A DNA stretch of 33,702 nt from Bacteriovoracaceae bacterium (GTDB lineage Bacteria > Bdellovibrionota > Bacteriovoracia > Bacteriovoracales > Bacteriovoracaceae), in the NCBI GenBank assembly GCA_018675575.1, contig JABGXW010000101.1, forward strand, positions 1 through 33,702, given 5' to 3'. The notes under the pieces are model-generated. The model saw only the letters and a list, made by a program, of their open reading frames with translations, searched no databases and was not told the origin of the DNA. Each line of letters starts with the position of its first letter. Within the stretch, counting starts at the first letter, position 1. This document shows, one piece after another, positions 16,049-24,419 of the stretch. Both the position numbers and the translations under genes were made by a program.

Positions 16049-16885
16049 TTAATCTAATAAAGGGTCCCGTAAATCACCCGTTTTTGGATTTTTAAAGAGA
16101 TGAAAATAACGAACATCTTGTTGGCTCAGCTTAACTCTTAAAGAATCTGTTGCTGCAATACGAACTGTATCATCTGAGGTCATTAGAGCTAAGTTAATTA
16201 AAAATCTACGTTTTGTACTAGAAATAGGATAGCCAACTAATAGCTTTAATGAGGCAACTCTTACAGAGGTATCTTCACCTTCATTGTAAGCAAGCTGTTG
16301 TAAAAATCTATCTACATTTGAACTATTGTAGAAGAATAGTGATTTTAGTGCCTGAACTCTAAGCTCTGAATCAAAAGATGAGTTCTTTATCACTTTTAAT
16401 AATGGAGCTGCGGCCGTGCTTGAGTTTACTGTCGCCTGAAGAGCGAATGCAGCAGCTTTTTGTAATCTAACTTCTTGGTCCCCTAATAATATAGAAGTTA
16501 AAAATCTTCTTATTCTATTATTAGATGCGGCAGCTAACCATAATGATTTAACGAGGACAACTTTTACATCTAAATCTTGCTCACGAGAATATAAGGAAGT
16601 TAGAGTTCTGGTAATTGTATCTGAACGAGAAATTGGAACAAGTGACTTTAGTGCTTCTTGTCTTAACTTTGAAGCAGCATTTTTATCTTTAACAATATTT
16701 AATAAAGCTCTTTCGGCTTCAGAAGATCCGACTTCTTCTTTTAAAACTTTTACAGCATTTATTTGAACATTTAGAGGAGCTCTTGAACGTAAGGTATTAA
16801 GTAGAAAGCTTCTTGTTCTATTATCTGCGAAGGCAGATGTAGCGAATAATGTGATTAATGCGCCTAGTAGTATTTTTTTTAACAT
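16049..16885 (-). CDS. exported HEAT-repeat protein
   Basis: The protein has 278 residues. A clear Sec signal peptide ends in ATSAFA (about residue 20). The mature part is an all-helical solenoid with repeats of about 30-35 residues, each with an RxxAxxAL-type pattern (LRQEALKSL, LQKAAAFAL, LRVQALKSL, VRVASLKLL, VRIAATDSL). This is the HEAT/PBS-lyase-like repeat type, used for protein-protein contacts; no catalytic residues are visible. It ends with a short FKNPKTGDLRDPLLD tail. A periplasmic scaffold role is inferred. The ATG at 16885 has GGAG five bases ahead. It is divergent from rplY across a 310-bp gap. Confidence 0.87.
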   Translation of the reverse strand: MLKKILLGALITLFATSAFADNRTRSFLLNTLRSRAPLNVQINAVKVLKEEVGSSEAERALLNIVKDKNAASKLRQEALKSLVPISRSDTITRTLTSLYSREQDLDVKVVLVKSLWLAAASNNRIRRFLTSILLGDQEVRLQKAAAFALQATVNSSTAAAPLLKVIKNSSFDSELRVQALKSLFFYNSSNVDRFLQQLAYNEGEDTSVRVASLKLLVGYPISSTKRRFLINLALMTSDDTVRIAATDSLRVKLSQQDVRYFHLFKNPKTGDLRDPLLD

Positions 16886-17195
16886 ATGAACTCCGTCTAA
16901 GTTGTAAGAAACTGGTTAAATTTGAAATTAAATATAGCTGACATATAACTATGCTAGAAATTGATTGGCAAACTGATTTGAAGAAATTGTTGGTATTTAA
17001 GCGCTATTTCAGCATTCTTTTACATTCTTATTACATTTCAAAAAATTGTGACGAGCATAAAAGTCTGGCATAGCTTAATTTTAAGCATTTACTCTCAGTT
17101 GGAGTGATTTGCCGGGTAGGTTTTAACTTTAGGACTATCATATAATGGAAATATTAAAGGTTAACAATCTAACCATCATCAAAAGGAAGTAATAC
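16886..17195. other. 310-bp divergent intergenic region (HEAT gene / rplY)
   Basis: The region has no credible reading frame. On the plus strand it carries a perfect -10 box for rplY (see 17141-17146) and a GGTTA/TAACC inverted repeat (17159-17174) in the leader, just before the AAAAGGAAG ribosome-binding site. The minus-strand promoter for the HEAT gene should lie around 16900-16990 but is not clear. Confidence 0.5.
17141..17146 (+). promoter_or_regulatory. -10 box, probable rplY promoter
   Basis: TATAAT, a perfect sigma-70 -10 hexamer, lies 50 bases before the rplY ATG. The region 16-18 bases upstream (AGGTTT/TAGGTT) is a poor -35, so an activator or a different sigma factor may be involved. 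Confidence 0.4.
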
Positions 17196-17831
17196 ATGTA
17201 CGAGCTACTTAAAGCAGGACAAAGAGAAACTGGCAAACACATTAAAGCTAAGCATATGAGAAAAGCGGGTTGGGTTCCAGGAGTAATTTTTGGAAAAAAT
17301 CAAGAACCAGTTCATTTCAAAGTTCCAGCACTTACAATAGAAAAGTTTCTAGCTCATTCAGGAAAAGTATTTGAAGTAGAAGTTGAAAGTTGCGGCAAAC
17401 ATTTAGTAAATGTTCAGGAGCTTCAATGGAATCATCTTGGAAATGAATTAGTTCACTTATCATTTCATAAATTACAAGCTGGTCATAAAACAAAAATTAC
17501 AGTTCCAATTCATTGGGTAGGAGATGCTCAAGGCCATAAGGATGGAGGTGTCGTTCATCATGCCTATAATGAAGTTGAATTTGAAGGTCTTCCAAAAGAT
17601 ATGCCTGAGTATTACGAAGTAGATATTTCAGCATTAGAAATGAATGGTTCTTTTCAGTTTTCTGGGCTAACTCCTCCTACTGGTTGTGAATTCACAAATA
17701 CAGAAGATCATGTACTCGTATCAATTCACCCACCTAAAGTTGTTGTTGAAGAAACTGTTGAAGCAGAAGTTACAGAATTTCCAACAGCGACAGTAGATGT
17801 GCCTGTTGAAGAAGAAAAGAAAGCTTCTTAA
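17196..17831 (+). CDS. rplY: 50S ribosomal protein L25, CTC/TL5 long form
   Basis: L25 binds 5S rRNA in the large ribosomal subunit. The 211-residue protein has the N-terminal L25 domain (about 1-92, with KAKHMRKAGWVPGVIFGKN) and the C-terminal TL5/CTC beta domain (about 95-185, with ITVPIHWVGDAQGHKDGGVVHH and EVDISALEMNGS). The last ~25 residues are Val/Glu-rich and disordered. It is thus the CTC type (about 200 residues), not the short E. coli form (94). The ATG follows AAAAGGAAG. A strong terminator follows, so it is its own transcription unit; the usual partner pth is not next to it. Confidence 0.97.
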   Translation: MYELLKAGQRETGKHIKAKHMRKAGWVPGVIFGKNQEPVHFKVPALTIEKFLAHSGKVFEVEVESCGKHLVNVQELQWNHLGNELVHLSFHKLQAGHKTKITVPIHWVGDAQGHKDGGVVHHAYNEVEFEGLPKDMPEYYEVDISALEMNGSFQFSGLTPPTGCEFTNTEDHVLVSIHPPKVVVEETVEAEVTEFPTATVDVPVEEEKKAS

Positions 17832-17875
17832 TTTAAAAAATACCATAAAAGGTAGTCCATATATTATATATAAAG

Positions 17876-17904
17876 GCCCTACGTATGTAGGGCTTTCCTC
17901 TTTT
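17876..17904 (+). terminator. rho-independent terminator of rplY
   Basis: GCCCTAC (17876-17882), loop GTAT, GTAGGGC (17887-17893) forms a perfect 7-bp stem, followed directly by the pyrimidine-rich TTTCCTCTTTT. It lies 45 bases after the rplY stop. Confidence 0.9.
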
Positions 17905-17985
17905 CAGGCACTTATCCCCTGAAAAACTTTCAATTAATCCGTCAATATGCCATCTAAGTCCATTATCTTGCTATAAATAATAGAC

Positions 17986-19434
17986 ATGGAGATATCGACA
18001 AAGATTAATAATGTTAATAAATACATAGGAGTATTATTTATTCTTATTTTGATGGCCTCTTGTGGTGAAAAGCGTTTGGAAGAATCAGTAAGACCTACTC
18101 ACAAAGCAGAGCAAACACGCTCTGAACCAACTTCTTTAAAAAATTCACTGAAAATTGAAATTGATAAATTCCATACTACTTGTATGGAGGAAGATGGATG
18201 TTTAGATGGTATAGGGATGCTCGTTGGAAGTGAGAAAAATGATTCAGCTTACCGTTGTTCAGGATTTTTAATTGAAAATGATGTTGTTGTTACTAGCGGT
18301 CACTGTGTACCCAAAGATTTGCGCTCAAAGAACTCTAAATGCGAAGGACGTTTGTACCTCCTGCTACCGAAAACTAATGATGTAAAAGAAGAGACATTAG
18401 AATGTTCTGAAATACTTTCTTTTAACCAAGAAAAGGGAAGTCTTTATGATTATGCATTCATTAAGACAAAGCAACGTTCTAAAAGAACTCCCCTGAAAGT
18501 AAACCAAAGAAATAGAATAAATCTTGAAAGTTCAACAATTTGGAAATCAAACCCAAATGCTAAATATGAAGGTCGAATATACAAAACAGAATGTCATCTT
18601 CAGCAACAAGCAATTAATTCTGAATTTTTTGATGGACCGAAAACAGGGATTATAAACTATTCAGGATGTGTTACTAGGAAAGGAAACTCCGGCTCTCCAG
18701 TATTAAATCAAGCTGGTCAGGTTATTGGTATCCACCAATCTTCACTTAAAAGTACCTCAAACTTAGGAATTGTACTTAAAAATTATGTTAGAAATAGAAA
18801 CTTCTATCCTAGTGGTAGTGCAACTAATTTTGGCTGCCTGTGCAAAAAAAATAATGGTTACACTCACCAATGTAAATCCTATCCTAAGAGTTGTAATGTT
18901 CAATATACTAATTTAGAATTAGATACACGTCGTAATAAACTACTTAACTCTGCAATGCTTAGATATATAACTTTGCAAGAGCGAAATTGGATTAAAAGTC
19001 AAGCATCTGCCGGTGCCACCTCTCCCTTTGATTGGAAAACAACTTCAAGCTTTAGAGTTATTTTTGATGAAGTATTAAAAACTCCAGAAAGTTTAAATAT
19101 ATATATAGCAGCTACACCAAAATGTATCCGTTCTCGATTTTATGTTACTGAGGAGTCTATACCTTTATCAATTTCAAACTATAGATATAATAGGAGCTTA
19201 TTTGTATCTATGGCGCGTTTATGTAAAGTTAAAGTTAAATTCACAAAAAATCTCCAAATGGAATCAATGAAACTGATTGTAAAAGACTGTAAAATGGGTA
19301 GAGGTTATATCGATTATATGGGTGAATTATTATCTAGTAGCGAATTACCTCTTGTCTTTAGCTATGCAGTAGAGAGTTATCAAGATATTGGTATTCCATT
19401 TCCTCAACGCCTTAAGCTAAAGTATTGCCAATAG
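17986..19434 (+). CDS. lipoprotein trypsin-like serine protease with Cys-rich C-terminal region
   Basis: The 482-residue protein has a lipoprotein signal peptide ending in LMASC (lipid-bearing C26; Met at -3 is slightly unusual). The S1-type protease domain covers about residues 65-270, with the full triad: H106 in VVTSGHC, D155 in YDYAFIK and S235 in RKGNSGSPV. The C-terminal ~200 residues add a Cys-rich piece (NFGCLCKKNNGYTHQC) and a beta-rich domain with no known match, perhaps for substrate or membrane binding. It should sit on the envelope or surface and cut proteins. A second protease of the same type follows 135 bases downstream. The ribosome-binding site ahead of the ATG at 17986 is weak, but the signal peptide supports it. 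Confidence 0.9.
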   Translation: MEISTKINNVNKYIGVLFILILMASCGEKRLEESVRPTHKAEQTRSEPTSLKNSLKIEIDKFHTTCMEEDGCLDGIGMLVGSEKNDSAYRCSGFLIENDVVVTSGHCVPKDLRSKNSKCEGRLYLLLPKTNDVKEETLECSEILSFNQEKGSLYDYAFIKTKQRSKRTPLKVNQRNRINLESSTIWKSNPNAKYEGRIYKTECHLQQQAINSEFFDGPKTGIINYSGCVTRKGNSGSPVLNQAGQVIGIHQSSLKSTSNLGIVLKNYVRNRNFYPSGSATNFGCLCKKNNGYTHQCKSYPKSCNVQYTNLELDTRRNKLLNSAMLRYITLQERNWIKSQASAGATSPFDWKTTSSFRVIFDEVLKTPESLNIYIAATPKCIRSRFYVTEESIPLSISNYRYNRSLFVSMARLCKVKVKFTKNLQMESMKLIVKDCKMGRGYIDYMGELLSSSELPLVFSYAVESYQDIGIPFPQRLKLKYCQ

Positions 19435-19481
19435 TATCGGTGTCAAACTGACTCAAATCCCTTATAAAATCTATCATTAAG

Positions 19482-19537
19482 CTATGTCTCCTTTTGAAAA
19501 ATAATATTTTCTTTAATTCAAATCATTCTCGACATAG
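19482..19537 (+). repeat. 7-bp inverted repeat in the leader of the second protease
   Basis: CTATGTC (19482-19488) and GACATAG (19531-19537) are perfectly complementary with a 42-base AT-rich loop that itself holds GAAAA/TTTTC. It ends 32 bases before the ATG. It could be an RNA structure or a protein site; chance cannot be excluded. Confidence 0.3.
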
Positions 19538-19569
19538 TATTTCATCGAGTTTCAACCAAGGGAGAAGGG

Positions 19570-20943
19570 ATGAAAATCATGAAATCAAAAAAAGCTAAAT
19601 CAACCTTACTCATTATTATCTCGTTGATGCTTTACTCATGTGAAGGTAAAAATAAATGTCGCCAAGACTTTTTAGCTCAATTGAATAATATAAAAGTTGA
19701 ATATAAAAATCTTTATAGTGAAATATCAAGTGAACTTGATAAAAAGACAATGATTACATCACTTGAGCAATTTTTAGCATCATATAAGTCGGTAAGTTGT
19801 AATGAGGGGACCATTGTCCACAGTCCAACAAAAGACATCTCGAATCTGTTAGCTGATCTTAAAGGAGAAAAAAGAGAGAGCTTTGATAGTAAGGCATTTA
19901 TAGCAAAAGTTATATATGGTGACGATGATAGAATCGAGATTTCTCAATCATCAAATCAATTATTTAAAACATTAGCAAAGTCTACGGCAGCCATGGTAAA
20001 AAATACTAAAATCTCTGTTGATTTAAAACTTGAAAAGACTACTTTGGGAGAATCTTTCAATTTATGTGAGGGAGAAAGATTTAAAGATCAAATTAATCCT
20101 GCGTCTTGCTCAGGATTTCTGGTTTCTGAAGATATAATGGTGACAGCAGGGCATTGTTTAAAAAATCAATTTGATTGTGATAATTCAAAATGGATTTTCA
20201 ATTTTTCTACCAATAACAATCAATTGCAATCATCTCAAATATATTCTTGTGAAAGTATTATAAAAAGAAAATTTGTACCAAATGGAGCTGACTATGCGGT
20301 TTTTAAAATAGATAGAAAGGTGATTGATAGAAAGCCTCTAAAATTTAGAAGCTCAGGCACTATTGAAAAAAATCAAAATATTGTAGTGATTGGGCATCCT
20401 AGTGGCCTTCCGACTAAAATTGCAGATGGAGCAGTGGTAAGAGATCAGTCTAATCCCGATTTCTTTCTGACAAATCTAGATACTTTTGGAGGCAACTCTG
20501 GTTCTGCAGTATTTAATGTTGATACAGGATATGTTGAAGGTATTTTAGTTAGAGGTGAAACTGATTATATAACTTCTTTTGAGAATGGCAAAGCATGTCG
20601 AAAAGTTAATAAATGTAAATCTACAGATTGCAGGGGTGAAGATGTCACAAAAATAACTTCAGTTCTAGGATTACCAAAACCTGAATTACTTTCAAAAGAA
20701 AAAATACTTAATGGTATTAATGCAGGTTCTTTAGATAAGGTATCTATGGGGGGGGCTTTAAAATATTTTGGAATTGAGCATGATGGATACTTACTTGGAG
20801 GAAGAAACTTTTTAGAAATATGTGGACTTCAAATAAGTTCATTAAAAGATCCCAGTATTTGGATAGCTGAAACGTTAAATGACTGCAGCAAAGAAGAATT
20901 ACTACAAGAGATATACTTTAAATTTGAAAATTTAGTTAATTAA
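19570..20943 (+). CDS. lipoprotein trypsin-like serine protease (second copy)
   Basis: The 457-residue protein has a lipobox ending in LYSC (C24). A ~130-residue helical N-terminal region precedes the S1 domain (about 160-350). The triad is complete: H195 in VTAGHC, D241 in GADYAVFKI and S310 in GGNSGSAV. IVVIGHPSGLP is typical of the V8/HtrA-like branch. A Cys-rich piece (CRKVNKCKSTDC) and a ~90-residue C-terminal part follow. It resembles the upstream protease in plan (lipoprotein, protease, Cys-rich segment, tail) but the sequences differ a lot, so this is an old duplication or parallel recruitment. A strong GGGAGAAGGG precedes the ATG. It is convergent with the next gene. Confidence 0.92.
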   Translation: MKIMKSKKAKSTLLIIISLMLYSCEGKNKCRQDFLAQLNNIKVEYKNLYSEISSELDKKTMITSLEQFLASYKSVSCNEGTIVHSPTKDISNLLADLKGEKRESFDSKAFIAKVIYGDDDRIEISQSSNQLFKTLAKSTAAMVKNTKISVDLKLEKTTLGESFNLCEGERFKDQINPASCSGFLVSEDIMVTAGHCLKNQFDCDNSKWIFNFSTNNNQLQSSQIYSCESIIKRKFVPNGADYAVFKIDRKVIDRKPLKFRSSGTIEKNQNIVVIGHPSGLPTKIADGAVVRDQSNPDFFLTNLDTFGGNSGSAVFNVDTGYVEGILVRGETDYITSFENGKACRKVNKCKSTDCRGEDVTKITSVLGLPKPELLSKEKILNGINAGSLDKVSMGGALKYFGIEHDGYLLGGRNFLEICGLQISSLKDPSIWIAETLNDCSKEELLQEIYFKFENLVN

Positions 20944-20947
20944 AATA

Positions 20948-21310
20948 TTATTGTTTGTTTTTAGAGCTTTTTTTTTCCTGAATTCTTTCTTTATAAGTGA
21001 ATGGGCTATAGTTGATCAACGGCTTACCTATTGGAAAATTGTAGTCTTCAGGCAACTCCGAGTTTCCATATGTAGAAATTTTGATATTGTTATGTCTAAA
21101 ATTATTGTCACCAAAAATTTCATTTAATTTCTTTTTTGCATCGAGAGCTAATACTTCTGGGGTTGGTTCTTTGTCGGGATACGATTTATAGAACTCAAAT
21201 TGTGCTGAATTAAATAGGTCATCAATAATTGTGGCTTCGTATTTCATTCTTATTGTTGAAGCACAAGAAGTTATGAATAATAAACTTAATAATATAAAAG
21301 TTTCTCTCAT
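20948..21310 (-). CDS. small lipoprotein of unknown function
   Basis: The protein has 120 residues from the ATG at 21310. I prefer this start to one ten codons upstream because AGGGA lies eight bases ahead and the signal peptide then begins directly (MRETFILLSLLFITSC). The lipobox ITSC puts the lipidated Cys at 16. The mature part is mixed helix/strand with a Lys/Glu-rich end (about residues 107-120). No family is recognised. It lies 80 bases downstream of another lipoprotein gene on the same strand and may share its transcript. Confidence 0.7.
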   Translation of the reverse strand: MRETFILLSLLFITSCASTIRMKYEATIIDDLFNSAQFEFYKSYPDKEPTPEVLALDAKKKLNEIFGDNNFRHNNIKISTYGNSELPEDYNFPIGKPLINYSPFTYKERIQEKKSSKNKQ

Positions 21311-21390
21311 TGTATAGTCCCTGAGTAAATCATTTCTCAAATTATAGCATGTAATAATTTCATTTGGTCAAGATAAGTGAAAAAAGTAGT

Positions 21391-21903
21391 TTAGAATCTT
21401 AGTCTTGTTTTAATGCAACGAATGAGTCTGGCATTATCGATTTCGATATGTTTATCTTGGCACTCTAAGAGCTTTTCTTGAGTAAAGAGTTTACATTCGG
21501 CCTGATTTTTGAATCTCTTAGATTTTCTATTTTTCATACAGAAATAGGTTAAATTTTGATTTATCTCTAGCATTATTTCTTCAGGATCACGTTTTGGATA
21601 ACTTGGGATGATCTTCTTAAGAGTTACAGGCTTTGGTGTACGTCTTATTTTACTATTATATTTTATTGTCTTTTTCTTTGAGTATTTCTTTCTGAATGAC
21701 CTTTTATTTGACCTTAGCTTACGTTGTTTACTATCACGAAGCCTCAAAACTCTATAAGTATTAATGGCCTTTCGCCTTTCTAACTCTTCTAAGGAAAGTT
21801 TGGGTATTTTTATTGTTTGAGACTTTGTTAGAATATTCTTTAATGGAGTCTTGCTGCAGGCGGAAATGATAATAAAAAAAATAAAAAGTAAGCGCTTAAG
21901 CAT
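21391..21903 (-). CDS. very basic small lipoprotein of unknown function
   Basis: The 170-residue protein has a lipobox IISAC (Cys16). Residues about 45-110 are extremely rich in Arg/Lys, and the C-terminal third has four Cys (YFCMKN, AECKLF, LECQDK, LIRCIK) that may form disulfides. No known family is recognised. The basic stretch could bind nucleic acid, LPS or peptidoglycan; this is inference. It starts six bases after the endonuclease I gene, so they form an operon, and a function linked to extracellular DNA is possible. Confidence 0.75.
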   Translation of the reverse strand: MLKRLLFIFFIIISACSKTPLKNILTKSQTIKIPKLSLEELERRKAINTYRVLRLRDSKQRKLRSNKRSFRKKYSKKKTIKYNSKIRRTPKPVTLKKIIPSYPKRDPEEIMLEINQNLTYFCMKNRKSKRFKNQAECKLFTQEKLLECQDKHIEIDNARLIRCIKTRLRF

Positions 21904-21909
21904 TGTTGC

Positions 21910-22761
21910 CTAAAAATCGTTTATGTCATTGACAAGATCAGGTCTATCGATAAATGGATTTCTATTTCCTTGAATCTTGTAGATCTGAGTATTTCTAGAT
22001 CGTTCCGAAGAATCTACAGGATCTTGAATATGCCAATCTCTTAGAAATTCTTCCTCAAGCGGGTCGATATTGATTTTATATCTAACAGAAAAATAGAAAA
22101 GCGCTCTAGCAACATTTCCTTGGTGAGATGTTGGAGGTTCAAAAGCTGTGATTGTGGAACCTATTGCTCTTCCTCTATAGGAAGTAGTGCATGTATTATT
22201 AATGACCTGTCCTTCAACTTTAGCAAAAATATGGTTTGATCTAGAGCTGTTGGCCCTATTGTCTACAGGGAATAAGTGATGGAGGTCATTCTTTTGTAAT
22301 AGTTTTGGAAAACTATTTGAAAATCGACTTTGTGGCCAAGTATGTTCACAGTTCATCTTTTTACTATTTGGAATTTGTTTTGGACCTACTCCATCAGCCT
22401 GTGTAACTTTCTTTTCGCAGTAAAGATCTTTGACATAGTAACCTTTGCTTGTTTTTTTAAGGAATAATTGTCCAAAAAGATATTCTCTTGCTTGTCTATA
22501 GGATAGGTTCGATTTTTGTTTGTAACATTCTTTAGCTTCGGGACAAGTCTTAGAGAGCTTATCTTTAGCTTGGGATTCTTTAACATGATAATAAGACAAG
22601 AGTTTAAAGAGATTAGCTTTAAGTTCTATATTTTTGAGTTTATTTTTATTGATCTTGTTAACTAGTAATTGAGGGTAATAATTTGAATTTAATGAAGCCC
22701 AACTTGTTGAGGTAAATACAATCAATAAGACTAGCATTAAAAGTTTAGTGCATCCGTGCAT
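21910..22761 (-). CDS. exported endonuclease I (EndA/NucM family)
   Basis: The enzyme is a non-specific DNA nuclease acting in the periplasm or outside the cell. It has 283 residues from the ATG at 22761; AAGGA sits six bases ahead, and the protein then begins with a proper signal peptide (TKLLMLVLLIVFTSTSWA). A longer frame starting at 22821 lacks this and is rejected. The family's catalytic block is present: CEHTWPQSRF, then NDLHHLFPVDNRANSSRSNH, a His-Me finger site with Mg binding. Family length (about 230-280) fits. In predatory relatives such nucleases degrade prey DNA. It leads an operon with the basic lipoprotein. Confidence 0.94.
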   Translation of the reverse strand: MHGCTKLLMLVLLIVFTSTSWASLNSNYYPQLLVNKINKNKLKNIELKANLFKLLSYYHVKESQAKDKLSKTCPEAKECYKQKSNLSYRQAREYLFGQLFLKKTSKGYYVKDLYCEKKVTQADGVGPKQIPNSKKMNCEHTWPQSRFSNSFPKLLQKNDLHHLFPVDNRANSSRSNHIFAKVEGQVINNTCTTSYRGRAIGSTITAFEPPTSHQGNVARALFYFSVRYKINIDPLEEEFLRDWHIQDPVDSSERSRNTQIYKIQGNRNPFIDRPDLVNDINDF

Positions 22762-23153
22762 ATTCCATCCTTGGAAATTTGTTCTTAAAATTATCATACA
22801 TGAAGCAAAAGGCCTAGGCACTGTATAAACATATTAATCTAGTTAAGTGTAAGTCTTTATGAGTAATAACAATTTATTTGAAAAGCTATGTGCCGCCATT
22901 TCTATAGTTGGAGAGGTTGTTACAAATACCAATTTTTATGATTGCCCATTTCTAAGTTTATAAAGGTTTTATGGTACATATGTATCTATGAAAAATAGAT
23001 ATCATGCAGTTATACTATCTAACTTTAATATGTAATGATGAGGTATTTAAAGTGTAAATGTCTGTAAATATGTATAATCGCTAAATAGGAGTCATGCTTG
23101 AGCGTTTCGGTCCGATAAGTAGAGTAAGAATAAGCGAAAGATTGGAGATTTGA
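22762..23153. other. 392-bp divergent intergenic region
   Basis: This lies between the endonuclease I gene (minus) and the GIY-YIG/Sel1-like gene (plus). No reading frame of note is present. It contains a TACATATGTA palindrome (22975-22984), a possible operator, and AGGAG at 23087-23091, which precedes no gene that I can support. GGAG lies seven to eight bases ahead of the ATG at 23154. No clear promoter is seen. Confidence 0.5.
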
Positions 23154-24176
23154 ATGCCCATTAGAACTGTCCAAAGTGGTTTTATCTATATTATGGCCAC
23201 AGAATTTGGAACTGATCAAGTTATATCAATATCGAAATCTCGCCACGATCCCCATGATTTGGCGAATAAGGCAAATCAGGCCAATAAGTATGGTTTAGGG
23301 GCGTTAAGCTCCGCTGAGATACTCTACTCTAAGGAATTGCCAAATTGCCGTGAGGTTGAATCATTAATACATCAGTTTTTGATACATAATGATTATTGTG
23401 CTGTGACAGCTAAAGATTATCAAATACATTTTGAAGATGGAATCAAGCTTATTGAAACAGCTATTTTGAAGTCCTGTCTTGAGCCTGAGTTAGTTTTAGA
23501 GTTAAAGCACACAAAATGTTTGCCTATAGAGACGACAGATTATTTTAGACTAGCTTCAATTTTTGATGGTTCTTGTGAAGAATCTGCAAATGACTTTTTA
23601 GAGCCTTTTCATATAGATTATGAGGCATCATTTAATTGTCTTTATAAAGGCTATGAAATTGGGGATGATCGATGTATTTCAGGACTGGCCCGTTGTTATG
23701 AAGATGGAATTGGAATTGAATTCAATAATAAAAAGGCATTAAAGCTTTATGAAGAGATATATCAACTAGATAAATTCAAAGGCATCGAAAACATGTTTAG
23801 AATTTTTCTGAAGGAGAAGAATGACTACAGAGCTTCTGCTTTACTGATAGACTTTTTCGCTCATTGTGAGAAAGAAATTATTGAAGAGAATGTGTCTATT
23901 GATGATCACATGAGCGATTGTCTAGAAGTCCATACGTCTTTTGTTCGAACTTTAGGATCATTTGTCTGGGAGAGTTATTATCTTTGTGAAAACTTCGAAG
24001 TTTTAATACCTTTTCTTCATTATTTTAAAGATTTCAAACATTCACTTTTTCAAAGACTAGAAAATGATGGAAAGCTGTTAGAAGATCAGATGTTTTATGA
24101 ATTATCAGACAAAATTAACAAATGTTCTGATTCCTTCAAAGTATTTTTAGAAAAAGGCCATCAGTCTGCCGCTTAA
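23154..24176 (+). CDS. possible GIY-YIG (T5orf172-like) plus Sel1-repeat fusion protein
   Basis: The protein has 340 residues and no signal peptide. Residues about 9-80 follow the T5orf172/GIY-YIG pattern (GFIYIMATE, a KxGxS-like SISKS, DP, QANKYG, a Glu in REVESLIHQFL). The usual KIG is replaced and the catalytic Arg after DP is absent (HDPHDLANKA), so nuclease activity is doubtful. Residues about 155-195 hold a Sel1-like repeat (GDDRCISGLARCYEDGIGI, then KKALKLYEEIY), a helical protein-binding motif. The rest is helical and unassigned. It stands alone between two long gaps. Both domain calls are from pattern only. Confidence 0.6.
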   Translation: MPIRTVQSGFIYIMATEFGTDQVISISKSRHDPHDLANKANQANKYGLGALSSAEILYSKELPNCREVESLIHQFLIHNDYCAVTAKDYQIHFEDGIKLIETAILKSCLEPELVLELKHTKCLPIETTDYFRLASIFDGSCEESANDFLEPFHIDYEASFNCLYKGYEIGDDRCISGLARCYEDGIGIEFNNKKALKLYEEIYQLDKFKGIENMFRIFLKEKNDYRASALLIDFFAHCEKEIIEENVSIDDHMSDCLEVHTSFVRTLGSFVWESYYLCENFEVLIPFLHYFKDFKHSLFQRLENDGKLLEDQMFYELSDKINKCSDSFKVFLEKGHQSAA

Positions 24177-24419
24177 GCTATTCGTTCCTAGTTAAGAGAG
24201 CAAGATCATTCAGCTGCTAATCCTGAACGAAAGAAGTTTTTAAACGAATGACTCCGGATGTCAGCACTAAATAAAATAAGAAAGCTTGTATAAGTCGGAC
24301 GGTCTGTTAAAAGCATTGCGTTGAGTTTTTTAATTTAAATATTGCTTCAAATTGTCTCTAATTATAAACTTATTTTACAAACATAAAATATTTATTCATA
24401 ATTTTTCAGGGATAGAAAA
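24177..24419. other. 243-bp gap with a TTCGTTC/GAACGAA inverted repeat
   Basis: TTCGTTC (24181-24187) and GAACGAA (24225-24231) are perfectly complementary across a 37-base loop; TTTTT (24237-24241) follows shortly, so this could be a weak terminator for the preceding gene. The remainder should contain the fabH promoter, which I cannot locate. Confidence 0.3.

Noticed and set aside
23085-23135. CCGATAA-containing stretch resembling a sigma-28 -10 element
   Set aside because: The matching -35 TAAA is at the wrong distance (about 25 bases), so it is not a supported flagellar-type promoter.
22762-23153. Small RNA or tRNA in the long gap
   Set aside because: No T-loop consensus, clover-leaf or terminator is visible; only a short palindrome.
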